Assembly: GCA_964589285.1 (NCBI GenBank)
Contig: CAZPSP010000066.1
Location: 1-13,698 of the forward strand
Length of the DNA stretch: 13,698 nt
From: DAOUEG01 sp964589285
GTDB taxonomy: Bacteria; Chloroflexota; Dehalococcoidia; Dehalococcoidales; RBG-16-60-22
Direction: 5' to 3'
The notes below the pieces were generated by a model. The model saw only the letters and a program-made list of their open reading frames with translations, had not been told where the DNA came from and made no database searches. The translations under genes and the position numbers were made by a program. Shown piece by piece: positions 1-7,418 of this stretch. Each line of letters opens with the position of its first letter. Within the stretch, counting starts at the first letter, position 1.

Positions 1-46
1 AGATGGAATCTCGTGACTGGAGTTCAGACGTGTGCTCTTCCGATCT
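1..46 (+). other. Illumina TruSeq adapter and i7 index (not genomic)
   Basis: Bases 13-46 match the TruSeq index/read-2 adapter, beginning GTGACTGGAGTTCAGACG and ending in CTTCCGATCT. The preceding AGAT (1-4) fits the end of the P7 primer and GGAATCTC (5-12) occupies the place of an 8-base i7 index. The genomic insert therefore begins at about base 47. This is untrimmed library sequence left at the contig end. It explains why the PAS gene here is interrupted: its open frame is good up to base 47 and meaningless beyond. The adapter is recognised from memory, but the match is long enough to be safe. Confidence 0.97.
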
Positions 47-652
47 TTTTTGCCGGTCATCCGGATGGACGAGGTCGTTCCAACGCTTCGTATTCAATTC
101 ATCGCAGGTATAGCCGAGCATCTCGCAGAACTTTTCGTTGACTTTGATCCATTTGCATGAAGGAGATTCGATGGCCATGCCGACGAGCCCGAGTTCGAAG
201 TATTCCCGGAACATTTCCTCATTTTCCCGCAGGGACTTCTCGATCAGCCTGAGTTCAGTGACATCCCTCTGTATGGCGGCGGCAACTTTACCCCGCGGCG
301 TGTCCAGAAGCAAGATGGCGGTCTGCAAGAACCGTCTTTCGCCGTCGGGGCGCTGGATCTGGTCTTCTATATCGCTCGTGGAACCGCCCGATGACAGCAG
401 GTGTTGAAAAAACGCTTTGGTGGCTGTTTCATCGTAAGAAGCCTTTTTTTCAGCAGGGAGGAGACTGCGCTGGATTTCCCACAGATAATTTCCCAGCGCA
501 TCTGAACGTGATATTCCGGTGATCAATTCTTCGCTGCGGTTCCATTCCTCGATGATCCCATTTTCATTGATGAGGACAATACCGTCTTTCGAGAGTTCCA
601 TGAAACTCTGGCGATTTTCATCGAAACTCTGACGATTTTCATTCGGCAACAT
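47..652 (-). CDS. PAS-domain sensor protein, N-terminal 202 residues (cut by contig end)
   Basis: An open frame runs from an ATG at 652 down to base 47, where the adapter begins, so the C-terminus (probably further PAS, kinase or GGDEF output domains) is missing. The protein has two PAS modules. The first spans about residues 14-125, with SKDGIVLINENGIIEEWN typical of the PAS core, and is followed by a PAC-like stretch around AAAIQRDVTELRLIEKSL (124-141). The second starts at about 143 and reaches the NEKFCEMLGYT...HPDDR signature (172-200) at the break. No signal peptide or membrane segment is visible, so a cytoplasmic sensor is likely; the ligand cannot be told. The start is set by a TAA in the same frame at 670-672, 18 bases upstream. 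Residues 5-11 and 12-18 are a tandem heptad duplication (ENRQSFD, ENRQSFM). The gene is more AT-rich than the sugar genes and has its own promoter, so it need not regulate them. Confidence 0.85.
602..643. repeat. Tandem 21-base duplication at the 5' end of the PAS gene
   Basis: Two copies of a 21-base unit lie head to tail at 602-622 and 623-643, differing at only two positions (611/632 and 622/643). The unit is exactly seven codons, so it adds one heptad (ENRQSF plus D or M) in frame to the N-terminal helix in front of the first PAS domain. High DNA identity suggests a recent slippage duplication. Confidence 0.85.
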
Positions 653-686
653 GGTTTTGTTCTTTCGGAACCTTTACATAATTGAT

Positions 687-715
687 AGTGTATTCCCATC
701 GGCGCCGGTTTTCAA
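687..715 (-). promoter_or_regulatory. Candidate sigma-70-type promoter of the PAS gene
   Basis: Read on the minus strand, TTGAAA (710-715; 5 of 6 against TTGACA) is followed after exactly 17 bases by TACACT (687-692; 4 of 6 against TATAAT). Transcription would start near 680 and give a leader of about 28 bases to the ATG at 652. The placement fits the gene well. It is a motif reading only. Confidence 0.5.
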
Positions 716-795
716 TAGGTACAATCCGGAAACGGTGAAATCCCGAAGAAAAAGAGACCATCCACTACCGAACCCTTTCATCCCGTGGTACCTTG

Positions 796-815
796 TATAC
801 TGATGGTCGGGGGGA
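796..815 (+). promoter_or_regulatory. Candidate -10 box and ribosome binding site of treZ
   Basis: TATACT at 796-801 is a good -10 hexamer, but no convincing -35 lies 16-18 bases upstream, so the promoter would need an activator or a variant sigma factor. GGGGGGA at 809-815 is a strong Shine-Dalgarno sequence 8 bases before the ATG at 824. Together they favour the start at 824 over the in-frame GTG at 785, which would lie upstream of the expected transcript start. The -10 is tentative; the ribosome binding site is solid. Confidence 0.45.
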
Positions 816-823
816 TATTGAGC

Positions 824-2659
824 ATGGAGAAGGATGCCCTGGGGGCGGTCTACGTGGAAGGGAAGGGTACGCGGTTCCGGGTCTGGGCGCCTTTTCACGA
901 CCGTGTGGACGTAGTGATCACGGCGCCGGACGAACACGCGGCGGCCCTGCGGAAAGACCACCGCGGATATTTCAGCGGCCTGCTGCCGGACGTGAAACCG
1001 GGCGCGCGGTACCTCTACCGCCTGGATGAGGTAAAGGAGTACCCGGACCCGGCTTCCCGGTCCCAGCCGGAGGGCGTTCACGGGCCTTCCGAGGTGGTGG
1101 GCCATGATTTTACCTGGCGGGAGGCGCATTGGCGCGGCATTCCTTTGCGGGACTACATCATTTACGAACTCCATACGGGAACATTCACGCACGAGGGGAC
1201 CTTTGCGGGAATCATCCCGCAACTGGACCGTTTGCAGGAACTCGGGGTGACGGCGGTGGAACTGATGCCGGTGGCGCAGTTCCCCGGCCCCCGCAACTGG
1301 GGGTACGACGGCGTCCTGCTCTACGCTCCGCAGAACACGTACGGAGGGCCGAACGGGCTGAAGCGGTTCGTGGACGAGTGCCATCAGCGGGGATTGGCCG
1401 CGGTCCTGGACGTGGTGTACAACCACCTGGGGCCGGAGGGCAACCATTTGGGGGAGTTCGGGCCGTATTTCACGGAGCGGTATAAGACGCCGTGGGGCGC
1501 GGCCTTGAACTTCGACGGGCCATACAGCGACGAGGTCCGGCGCTTTTTCATCGACAACGCGCTGTACTGGTTCACGGAATACCGGTTCGACGCGCTGCGG
1601 CTGGACGCTCTGCACGCCATCGCGGACGGCTCTCCGTACACGTTCATAGGGCAGCTCGCGGACGAAGTCCATGCCTTACGGGAGAAGCTCGGGCGGCGCA
1701 TCTACCTCATCGGGGAAAGTTCCGCGGACGATGCCCGGCTTATCACGGTCAAAGAACTCGGCGGGTACGGCATCGACGCACAATGGAACGATGATTTCCA
1801 TCACTCGGTCCGCACGCTCATCGCGGGGGACAATTCCGGCTACTACGAGGACTACGGCCGGATACAGCACCTGGAAAAGGCCTACCGGGAGGGCTTCGTG
1901 TACAGCGGGGAATACTCGAAGTTCCGGAAGAAGCGGCACGGCACGTCATCCGCCTGCATCCCGGCGGAGCGGTTCGTCGTTTTCGCCCAGAACCACGACC
2001 AGGTGGGGAACCGGATGCTCGGGGACCGGCTGAGCGCGTCCGTTGACTTTGCCACGCTCAAGCTGGCGGCGGGCATCGTGCTGCTGTCACCGTACATCCC
2101 GTTGCTCTTCATGGGGGAAGAATACGGCGAGACGGCCCCGTTCCCGTACTTTGTGAGCCATACCGATCCGGAACTGGTGGAAGCGGTGCGCAAGGGCAGG
2201 GCGGAGGAGTTCGAGGCGTTCCAGTGGCGGGAAGAGATACCGGACCCGCAGGCGGAGAGCACTTTCCGGTCCGCCAAACTCGATTTCAGCCTCATCCATG
2301 AAGGGCTGCACCGTATACTCAACGGTCTTTACCGGGAACTGATCCGGCTGCGCAAGGAAGAACCGGCGCTGGCGCACCCGACCAAGGACGGGCTGGAGGT
2401 GAATGCGGACGAGCGGACGAAGACGTTAACCGTCCGGCGGCGGCACGGGGATTCCGACATCATAACCGTGTTCAACCTGGGCGCCTCCGATGCGCCTTTG
2501 CCGGTCCTGCCGGAAGGCCGGTGGGGCGTAGTGCTGGATTCCTCCGCCGAGAAATGGGGCGGCACGAGCAGCGGCGTGGGGACGGAGGTGGAAGCGGGGG
2601 CCGAAACCGGGCACGAGCTGCCGGAGCGGTCATTCATCGTATTTCGCAAGGGGGAGTGA
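824..2659 (+). CDS. treZ: Maltooligosyltrehalose trehalohydrolase (TreZ)
   Basis: GH13 enzyme that hydrolyses the alpha-1,4 bond next to the trehalose end of maltooligosyltrehalose and releases trehalose; it acts in the cytoplasm after TreY. From the ATG at 824 it is 611 residues, normal or slightly long for TreZ. An N-terminal E-set/CBM48-like domain (about 7-95, with TRFRVWAPFHDRVDVV) precedes the TIM barrel. Visible GH13 regions are DVVYNH (196-201), RLDALHAI with nucleophile D261, IGES with acid/base E298, and AQNHDQVGNR with H391-D392. DVVYNHLGPEGN, LDALHAI and HDQVGNR are the forms expected of TreZ rather than GlgB or GlgX. A small beta domain ends the protein at about 520-611. It is the first gene of an operon: its TGA is directly followed by the GTG of the GH57 gene. 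An in-frame GTG at 785 would add 13 residues but has a worse ribosome binding site. Confidence 0.93.
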   Translation: MEKDALGAVYVEGKGTRFRVWAPFHDRVDVVITAPDEHAAALRKDHRGYFSGLLPDVKPGARYLYRLDEVKEYPDPASRSQPEGVHGPSEVVGHDFTWREAHWRGIPLRDYIIYELHTGTFTHEGTFAGIIPQLDRLQELGVTAVELMPVAQFPGPRNWGYDGVLLYAPQNTYGGPNGLKRFVDECHQRGLAAVLDVVYNHLGPEGNHLGEFGPYFTERYKTPWGAALNFDGPYSDEVRRFFIDNALYWFTEYRFDALRLDALHAIADGSPYTFIGQLADEVHALREKLGRRIYLIGESSADDARLITVKELGGYGIDAQWNDDFHHSVRTLIAGDNSGYYEDYGRIQHLEKAYREGFVYSGEYSKFRKKRHGTSSACIPAERFVVFAQNHDQVGNRMLGDRLSASVDFATLKLAAGIVLLSPYIPLLFMGEEYGETAPFPYFVSHTDPELVEAVRKGRAEEFEAFQWREEIPDPQAESTFRSAKLDFSLIHEGLHRILNGLYRELIRLRKEEPALAHPTKDGLEVNADERTKTLTVRRRHGDSDIITVFNLGASDAPLPVLPEGRWGVVLDSSAEKWGGTSSGVGTEVEAGAETGHELPERSFIVFRKGE

Positions 2660-5086
2660 GTGGACCGTTACATCTGCATCCACGGTCATTTCTATCAGCC
2701 GCCGCGGGAGAACGCCTGGCTGGAGCACGTGGAACTGCAGGACGAGGCCTTTCCCTTTCACGACTGGAACGAGCGTATATCCGCCGAGTGCTACGAGCCC
2801 AACAGTGTTTCCCGCATCCTCGATGACGAGGGTTACATCATCAGCATCGGCAACAATTACACGGGCATCAGCTACGACTTCGGGCCGACGCTCCTTTCCT
2901 GGATGAAGAAGGCGTCCCCGGTGGTCTACCATGCGGTGTTGGACGCCGACCGGCGGAGCATGGCGAATTTCTCCGGGCACGGCTCGGCGATGGCGCAGGC
3001 GTACAACCACATAATCATGCCGCTGGCGAACCACCGGGACCGCTATACGCAGGTATTCTGGGGGATTTCGGACTTCGAGCACCGGTACGGGCGGCGGCCG
3101 GAGGGCATGTGGCTGCCGGAGACGGCCGTTGATGTGGAGACGCTGGAGATCATGGCGGACCTGGGGATAACCTTCACGGTGCTGGCGCCGCACCAGGCCA
3201 AACGGGTGCGGAAGACGGGCACGACGAAGTGGCAGGACGTCCCGATGGCTTCCATCGATCCTACAAGGGCCTACCGGGCCAATCTGCCGTCCGGGCGGTC
3301 CATCGCGTTGTTTTTCTATGACGGGCCGATCTCGCGGGCGGTGGCCTTCGAGGACCTTCTCACGAGCGGGGAAGGGTTCGCCAAGCGGCTGACCGGCGCA
3401 TTTTCCGAGAAGCGAGCGGAGGCGCAGCTCGTGCACATCGCCACGGACGGAGAGACGTACGGGCACCACCACCGCTTCGGGGACATGGCGCTGGCGTACG
3501 CGTTGAACTACATCAAGACCAACAAGCTGGCGAAGGTCACCAACTACGGCGAGTTCCTGGAGCGGTTCCCGCCGGCGTACGAGGTGGAGATCAACGAAAG
3601 GACATCCTGGAGCTGCATGCACGGCGTGGACCGCTGGTGGAGCGACTGCGGGGACAACACAGGGGGGCATCCCGACTGGAACCAGGCGTGGCGCACCCCG
3701 CTGCGGGAGTCCCTGGACTGGCTCCGGGACGCGACGGCGGGGCAGTACGAGGAACGCGCCCGGCAGTACCTGAAAGACCCCTGGCTGGCCCGGGACCAAT
3801 ACATCAATGTCATTCTCAACCGGTCACCGGAGAATGTCGACGCGTTCCTGGGGCAACACGGAACGCGGCCGCTCGATGAGAGAGAGCGGACCGAGGCGCT
3901 CAAGCTGCTCGAACTCCAGCGTCACGCGATGCTGATGTACACGAGCTGCGGCTGGTTTTTCGACGACGTTTCCGGCATCGAGACGGTGCAGGTCATCCAG
4001 TACGCCGGCAGGGTAGTGCAGCTTGCGCAGGAACTCTTCGGGGACGCCACGGAGGAGAAATTCCTGAGACTCCTGGAGAAGGCGGAGAGCAATATACCGG
4101 AGCAGGGGAACGGGCGGGACATTTATGAAAGATACGTGCGCCCGGCGGTGGTGGATCTCAACAAGGTGGCGGCGCACTATGCCATCGATTCGCTCTTCGA
4201 GAGTTACGAAGACCGGGCGAAAATCTACTGTTACGATGTGGACAGGGAAGACTACGAGACGGCCGAGTGCGGCAAGACAAAGCTGATCACCGGGCAATGC
4301 CGGATCACCTCCGAAATCACGAAGGAATCCGTGCTCAGGGACTTCGGGGTGTACCACTTCGGGGACCATGTCATCAACGCGGGGGTCGCCCCGCACCGGG
4401 ACGAAGATTCGTACAAGGCAATGATAGAAGAGATGACCGGGGCGTGTTCCACCGGGGACTTTACTGAGCTTGTCCGGCTGCTCGACAAGTACTTTGGGGA
4501 GTCCTCCTACTCGCTGAAGTCGCTGTTCCGGGACGAGCAGCGGAAGGTGCTCGGCTACATCCTGGAATCGACGATAACGGACATCGAATCGACGTACCGG
4601 CAGCTTTACGAAGCGAGTTATCCGCCGATGCGGTTCCTGGCGGAGCTCGGGGGGCCGGTGCCGCGGGCGTTCAGCGCGGCTGCCGAACTCATCGTGAACA
4701 TGGACCTGCACCGGGCGGTTAACAGCGATGACCTCGACGTCGAGAACGTGAGAGGCCTCATCGAGACGGCGCGCGAATGGCGCGTCGATCTCGACGGCGA
4801 AGGCCTGGGGTTCGAGTTCGAAGAAAACCTGGACCGGCAGATGTCCGTTTTCTTCGAGGACCCCGGTGACACCGGCAAGCTGCAACGGCTCATCGAGTCC
4901 GTCCGGCTGGTGGGGGAACTGCCGTTCACGGTCAACCTGTGGCGGGCGCAGAACCTGTACTGGAACATGCTCCAGACGCGGTACAAAGAAGCCGTTTCCG
5001 GGACCGCCGCCGGGGACGCGGCGACGGCTGACCAACTGGAATTATTCAAGGAACTGGGGCGGCAGCTTAAAATACGGGTGAAGTGA
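2660..5086 (+). CDS. GH57 family glycosidase-like protein with C-terminal DUF3536 region
   Basis: An 808-residue protein with an N-terminal GH57 (beta/alpha)7-type catalytic region (about 1-310) and a long C-terminal part matching what I know as DUF3536. GH57 regions are visible: HGHFYQPPR (8-16), equivalent to the HxHQP motif; EGMWLPETAVD (148-158), where E154 aligns with the GH57 nucleophile; and HIATDGETYGHHH (259-271), where D263 aligns with the acid/base Asp. Both catalytic positions are present, so the protein is probably an active retaining alpha-glucan enzyme, but whether it hydrolyses, transfers or branches cannot be read. There is no signal peptide, so it is cytoplasmic. It starts with GTG immediately after the treZ TGA, with AAGGGGGAG just upstream, which implies translational coupling. 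treY follows after 4 bases. Lying between treZ and treY, it plausibly trims, debranches or disproportionates glucan to give linear chains for TreY; that is inference. Confidence 0.87.
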   Translation: MDRYICIHGHFYQPPRENAWLEHVELQDEAFPFHDWNERISAECYEPNSVSRILDDEGYIISIGNNYTGISYDFGPTLLSWMKKASPVVYHAVLDADRRSMANFSGHGSAMAQAYNHIIMPLANHRDRYTQVFWGISDFEHRYGRRPEGMWLPETAVDVETLEIMADLGITFTVLAPHQAKRVRKTGTTKWQDVPMASIDPTRAYRANLPSGRSIALFFYDGPISRAVAFEDLLTSGEGFAKRLTGAFSEKRAEAQLVHIATDGETYGHHHRFGDMALAYALNYIKTNKLAKVTNYGEFLERFPPAYEVEINERTSWSCMHGVDRWWSDCGDNTGGHPDWNQAWRTPLRESLDWLRDATAGQYEERARQYLKDPWLARDQYINVILNRSPENVDAFLGQHGTRPLDERERTEALKLLELQRHAMLMYTSCGWFFDDVSGIETVQVIQYAGRVVQLAQELFGDATEEKFLRLLEKAESNIPEQGNGRDIYERYVRPAVVDLNKVAAHYAIDSLFESYEDRAKIYCYDVDREDYETAECGKTKLITGQCRITSEITKESVLRDFGVYHFGDHVINAGVAPHRDEDSYKAMIEEMTGACSTGDFTELVRLLDKYFGESSYSLKSLFRDEQRKVLGYILESTITDIESTYRQLYEASYPPMRFLAELGGPVPRAFSAAAELIVNMDLHRAVNSDDLDVENVRGLIETAREWRVDLDGEGLGFEFEENLDRQMSVFFEDPGDTGKLQRLIESVRLVGELPFTVNLWRAQNLYWNMLQTRYKEAVSGTAAGDAATADQLELFKELGRQLKIRVK

Positions 5087-5090
5087 GGGG

Positions 5091-7418
5091 ATGATGCGGG
5101 TCCCAACAGCGACATACAGGTTCCAGTTCAACCGGGACTTCGGGTTCCGGGACGCGCTGGAACTCATCGAATATCTCCGGCGACTCGGGGTCTCCGACGT
5201 CTATGCCTCGCCGATATTGCAGGCGCGGCGAGGGAGCACCCACGGGTACGATGTGACCGATCCCACGCGGCTGAACGCGGAACTCGGCACAGAAGACGAT
5301 TTTAACCGGTTGTGCGACGCGCTCCGGGAACGGGACATGGGGCTGCTGGCGGACTTCGTGCCGAACCACATGGCCGCCAGCGATGAAAACCCCTGGTGGC
5401 GGGACGTGCAGGAAAACGGACGGGATTCACCGTACGCGCTCTACTTCGATACGGACTGGCTGAGCCATCACGGGCTGGACAGCGATGAGTTGAGCTACCG
5501 CCGTTTCTTCGATATCGGGGAGATGGTGGGGCTGCGGGAGGAGTACCCGGCGGCGTTCGACGACCTGCACCGGCTGTTACTGGAACTGGCGGCGGCCGGC
5601 AAGGTCACGGGTATACGGCTGGACCATATCGACGGGCTGTACCGGCCGGGAAGGTACCTGGAGGTGCTCCAGGGAAAGCTCGGCGAGGCTGCCGGAAACG
5701 GTCCATTTTACGTCCTGGTGGAGAAGATACTTTCCGGGGACGAGATGCTGCCGGAACCCTGGCCGGTCAGCGGGACGACGGGGTACGAGTACGCCGCGGC
5801 GATGAATTCGTTTCTCATCGATCCGGCCGGCAAAGAGCGCATCAAGCGGACCTGGCTGGCCGTCACGGGGATGCCGGCCTCTTTCACGGACTTCGTCTAT
5901 GAGAAGAAGCTCCAGGTCATGCGGGACCTCTTCCCGGGGGAACTGAAGGCGCTGGCGAGCTGGCTGGCCCGGCTCGAGGGTTTTCTGGCCGCAGAGGACG
6001 CCGAGCAGGCTTTACGCGTCCTTACCGCCAGCCTGCCGGTCTACCGTACCTATACGAATGCTTTTCCCGTTAGAGAAGAGGACAGGCGTTACCTGGACGA
6101 AGCTTTCCGGCAGGCGCGGGACAGGGCCGCCGCGCCGGGTGAAGCGATGGCTTTCCTGGAAAGAGTGCTGCGGCTGGAGTACCCGCCGGAGTTCGATGAG
6201 AGAGAGCAGTTCACCTGGCTGGACTTCATACAGCGGTGGCAGCAGGTGACCGGAGCGATCATGGCGAAGGGTTACGAGGACACCGCGCTCTACGGCTACA
6301 ATTGCCTGGTCTCGCTGAACGAAGTGGGCGGCGAACCGGACAGCGGCGGCCTGACGGTGCGGGGCCTGCACGAGTGGAACCAGCGGCGGCTCGCCCGGAT
6401 GCCGCTGGCCTTGAACGCGACGACCACGCACGATACCAAGCGAAGCGAGGACGTCCGCGCCCGTCTCTCCGTGCTCTCCGAGGTCCCCGGCGAGTGGGAA
6501 GCCCATCTCGGCAGGTGGCGCGAGTGGAACGCCGGCAAGAAAACCATGGCGGGAGATACGGCCGTGCCGGAACCCAACGCGGAAATCCTGCTGTACCAGT
6601 CCATGCTCGGGGCCTGGCCTCTGGACCCGGCGGAAGAACCGGCGTTCCCGCAGCGATTAAAGGACTACATGCTGAAAGCGGCGCGGGAAGCCAAGGAACA
6701 AACGAACTGGGTAGACCAGAACAAGCCCTATGAAGACGGCCTGATGGCGTTCATCGACCGGGTCTGCGTTCCCGGCGGGAGCGATGAGTTCATGACCGAT
6801 TTCCGTGCGTTTCTCGATGATATATCGTTCTGCGGGGCGTTGAACTCGCTGGCGCAACTGATATTGAAGATGACGGCTCCCGGCGTCCCTGACTTCTACC
6901 GGGGGCAGGAGCTATGGGAGTTCAGTCTGGTCGATCCGGACAACCGCCGTCCGGTGGACTTCACGCACTGTAAAAGGCTGCTGGAAGGACTGGAGCAGGA
7001 CCCGCCGGCGGTCACCGACCTGCTGGCTTCCTGGCGGGACGGGCGCATCAAGCTGTACGTCACGAGGCAGGGGCTGCATTTCAGGCGGGAACGCCGGCGG
7101 CTGTTCGAGGAAGGGGGGTACCTGCCCCTGGAAGCGGACGGCAAGCACCGGGAGGATATCTGCGCCTTCGCCCGGCGTTCCGGTGACGTGTGGGCGGTGG
7201 TCATCGTCCCGAGGTATTTCCAGAAGCTCGGCCTGGCCGGGGGGTATCCGCCGCTCGCGGAGACCTGGCTGGACGACGGTGTTCTGTTACCGCCCGGCGC
7301 GCCGCGGGCCTGGGTAAACGTGCTGGGAAGCAGCCATGTCAACGTGGAAAATGACAAGATACCGCTGACGGCCGTCTTCCGCGAGGTCCCGCTGGCGCTG
7401 CTCAAGCCGGCCGGGTAA
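5091..7418 (+). CDS. treY: Maltooligosyltrehalose synthase (TreY), short-insert variant
   Basis: GH13 enzyme that turns the reducing-end alpha-1,4 linkage of a maltodextrin into an alpha,alpha-1,1 linkage, making the substrate for TreZ. It has 775 residues. The N-terminus TATYRFQFNRDFGF and STHGYDVTDPTRLN are typical of TreY. Catalytic regions are ADFVPNHM (87-94), GIRLDHIDGL with nucleophile D178, LVEKIL with acid/base E211, and NATTTHDTKRSEDVR with D448. PDFYRGQELW and DPDNRRPVDF near the C-terminus also fit. An oddity: after YALYFDTDW (115-123) the protein reaches SYRRFFD (135-141) within 11 residues, whereas other TreY proteins have roughly 70 or more residues here. The reading frame is intact and both flanks are well conserved. 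ATG at 5091 and ATG at 5094 are both possible starts; GAGGGG abuts the first and GGTGA lies 8 bases before it. The 3' end overlaps the opposing glgB end by 17 bases. Confidence 0.93.
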   Translation: MMRVPTATYRFQFNRDFGFRDALELIEYLRRLGVSDVYASPILQARRGSTHGYDVTDPTRLNAELGTEDDFNRLCDALRERDMGLLADFVPNHMAASDENPWWRDVQENGRDSPYALYFDTDWLSHHGLDSDELSYRRFFDIGEMVGLREEYPAAFDDLHRLLLELAAAGKVTGIRLDHIDGLYRPGRYLEVLQGKLGEAAGNGPFYVLVEKILSGDEMLPEPWPVSGTTGYEYAAAMNSFLIDPAGKERIKRTWLAVTGMPASFTDFVYEKKLQVMRDLFPGELKALASWLARLEGFLAAEDAEQALRVLTASLPVYRTYTNAFPVREEDRRYLDEAFRQARDRAAAPGEAMAFLERVLRLEYPPEFDEREQFTWLDFIQRWQQVTGAIMAKGYEDTALYGYNCLVSLNEVGGEPDSGGLTVRGLHEWNQRRLARMPLALNATTTHDTKRSEDVRARLSVLSEVPGEWEAHLGRWREWNAGKKTMAGDTAVPEPNAEILLYQSMLGAWPLDPAEEPAFPQRLKDYMLKAAREAKEQTNWVDQNKPYEDGLMAFIDRVCVPGGSDEFMTDFRAFLDDISFCGALNSLAQLILKMTAPGVPDFYRGQELWEFSLVDPDNRRPVDFTHCKRLLEGLEQDPPAVTDLLASWRDGRIKLYVTRQGLHFRRERRRLFEEGGYLPLEADGKHREDICAFARRSGDVWAVVIVPRYFQKLGLAGGYPPLAETWLDDGVLLPPGAPRAWVNVLGSSHVNVENDKIPLTAVFREVPLALLKPAG

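Noticed and set aside
720..725. TACAAT as a -10 box for treZ
   Set aside because: No acceptable -35 at 16-18 bases upstream, and it would sit about 100 bases from the start codon; TATACT at 796-801 is better placed.
785..823. GTG start at 785 for treZ
   Set aside because: The 13 extra residues do not resemble TreZ; the ATG at 824 has a strong GGGGGGA ribosome binding site 8 bases upstream.
674..1672. A 332-codon minus-strand frame over the treZ 5' half
   Set aside because: Antisense to treZ, low-complexity arginine/proline/valine-rich translation and no family motif.
2630..5035. Two long minus-strand frames (2630-3799 and 3824-5035) opposite the GH57 gene
   Set aside because: Mirror frames of a real gene; no motifs, biased composition and no ribosome binding sites seen.
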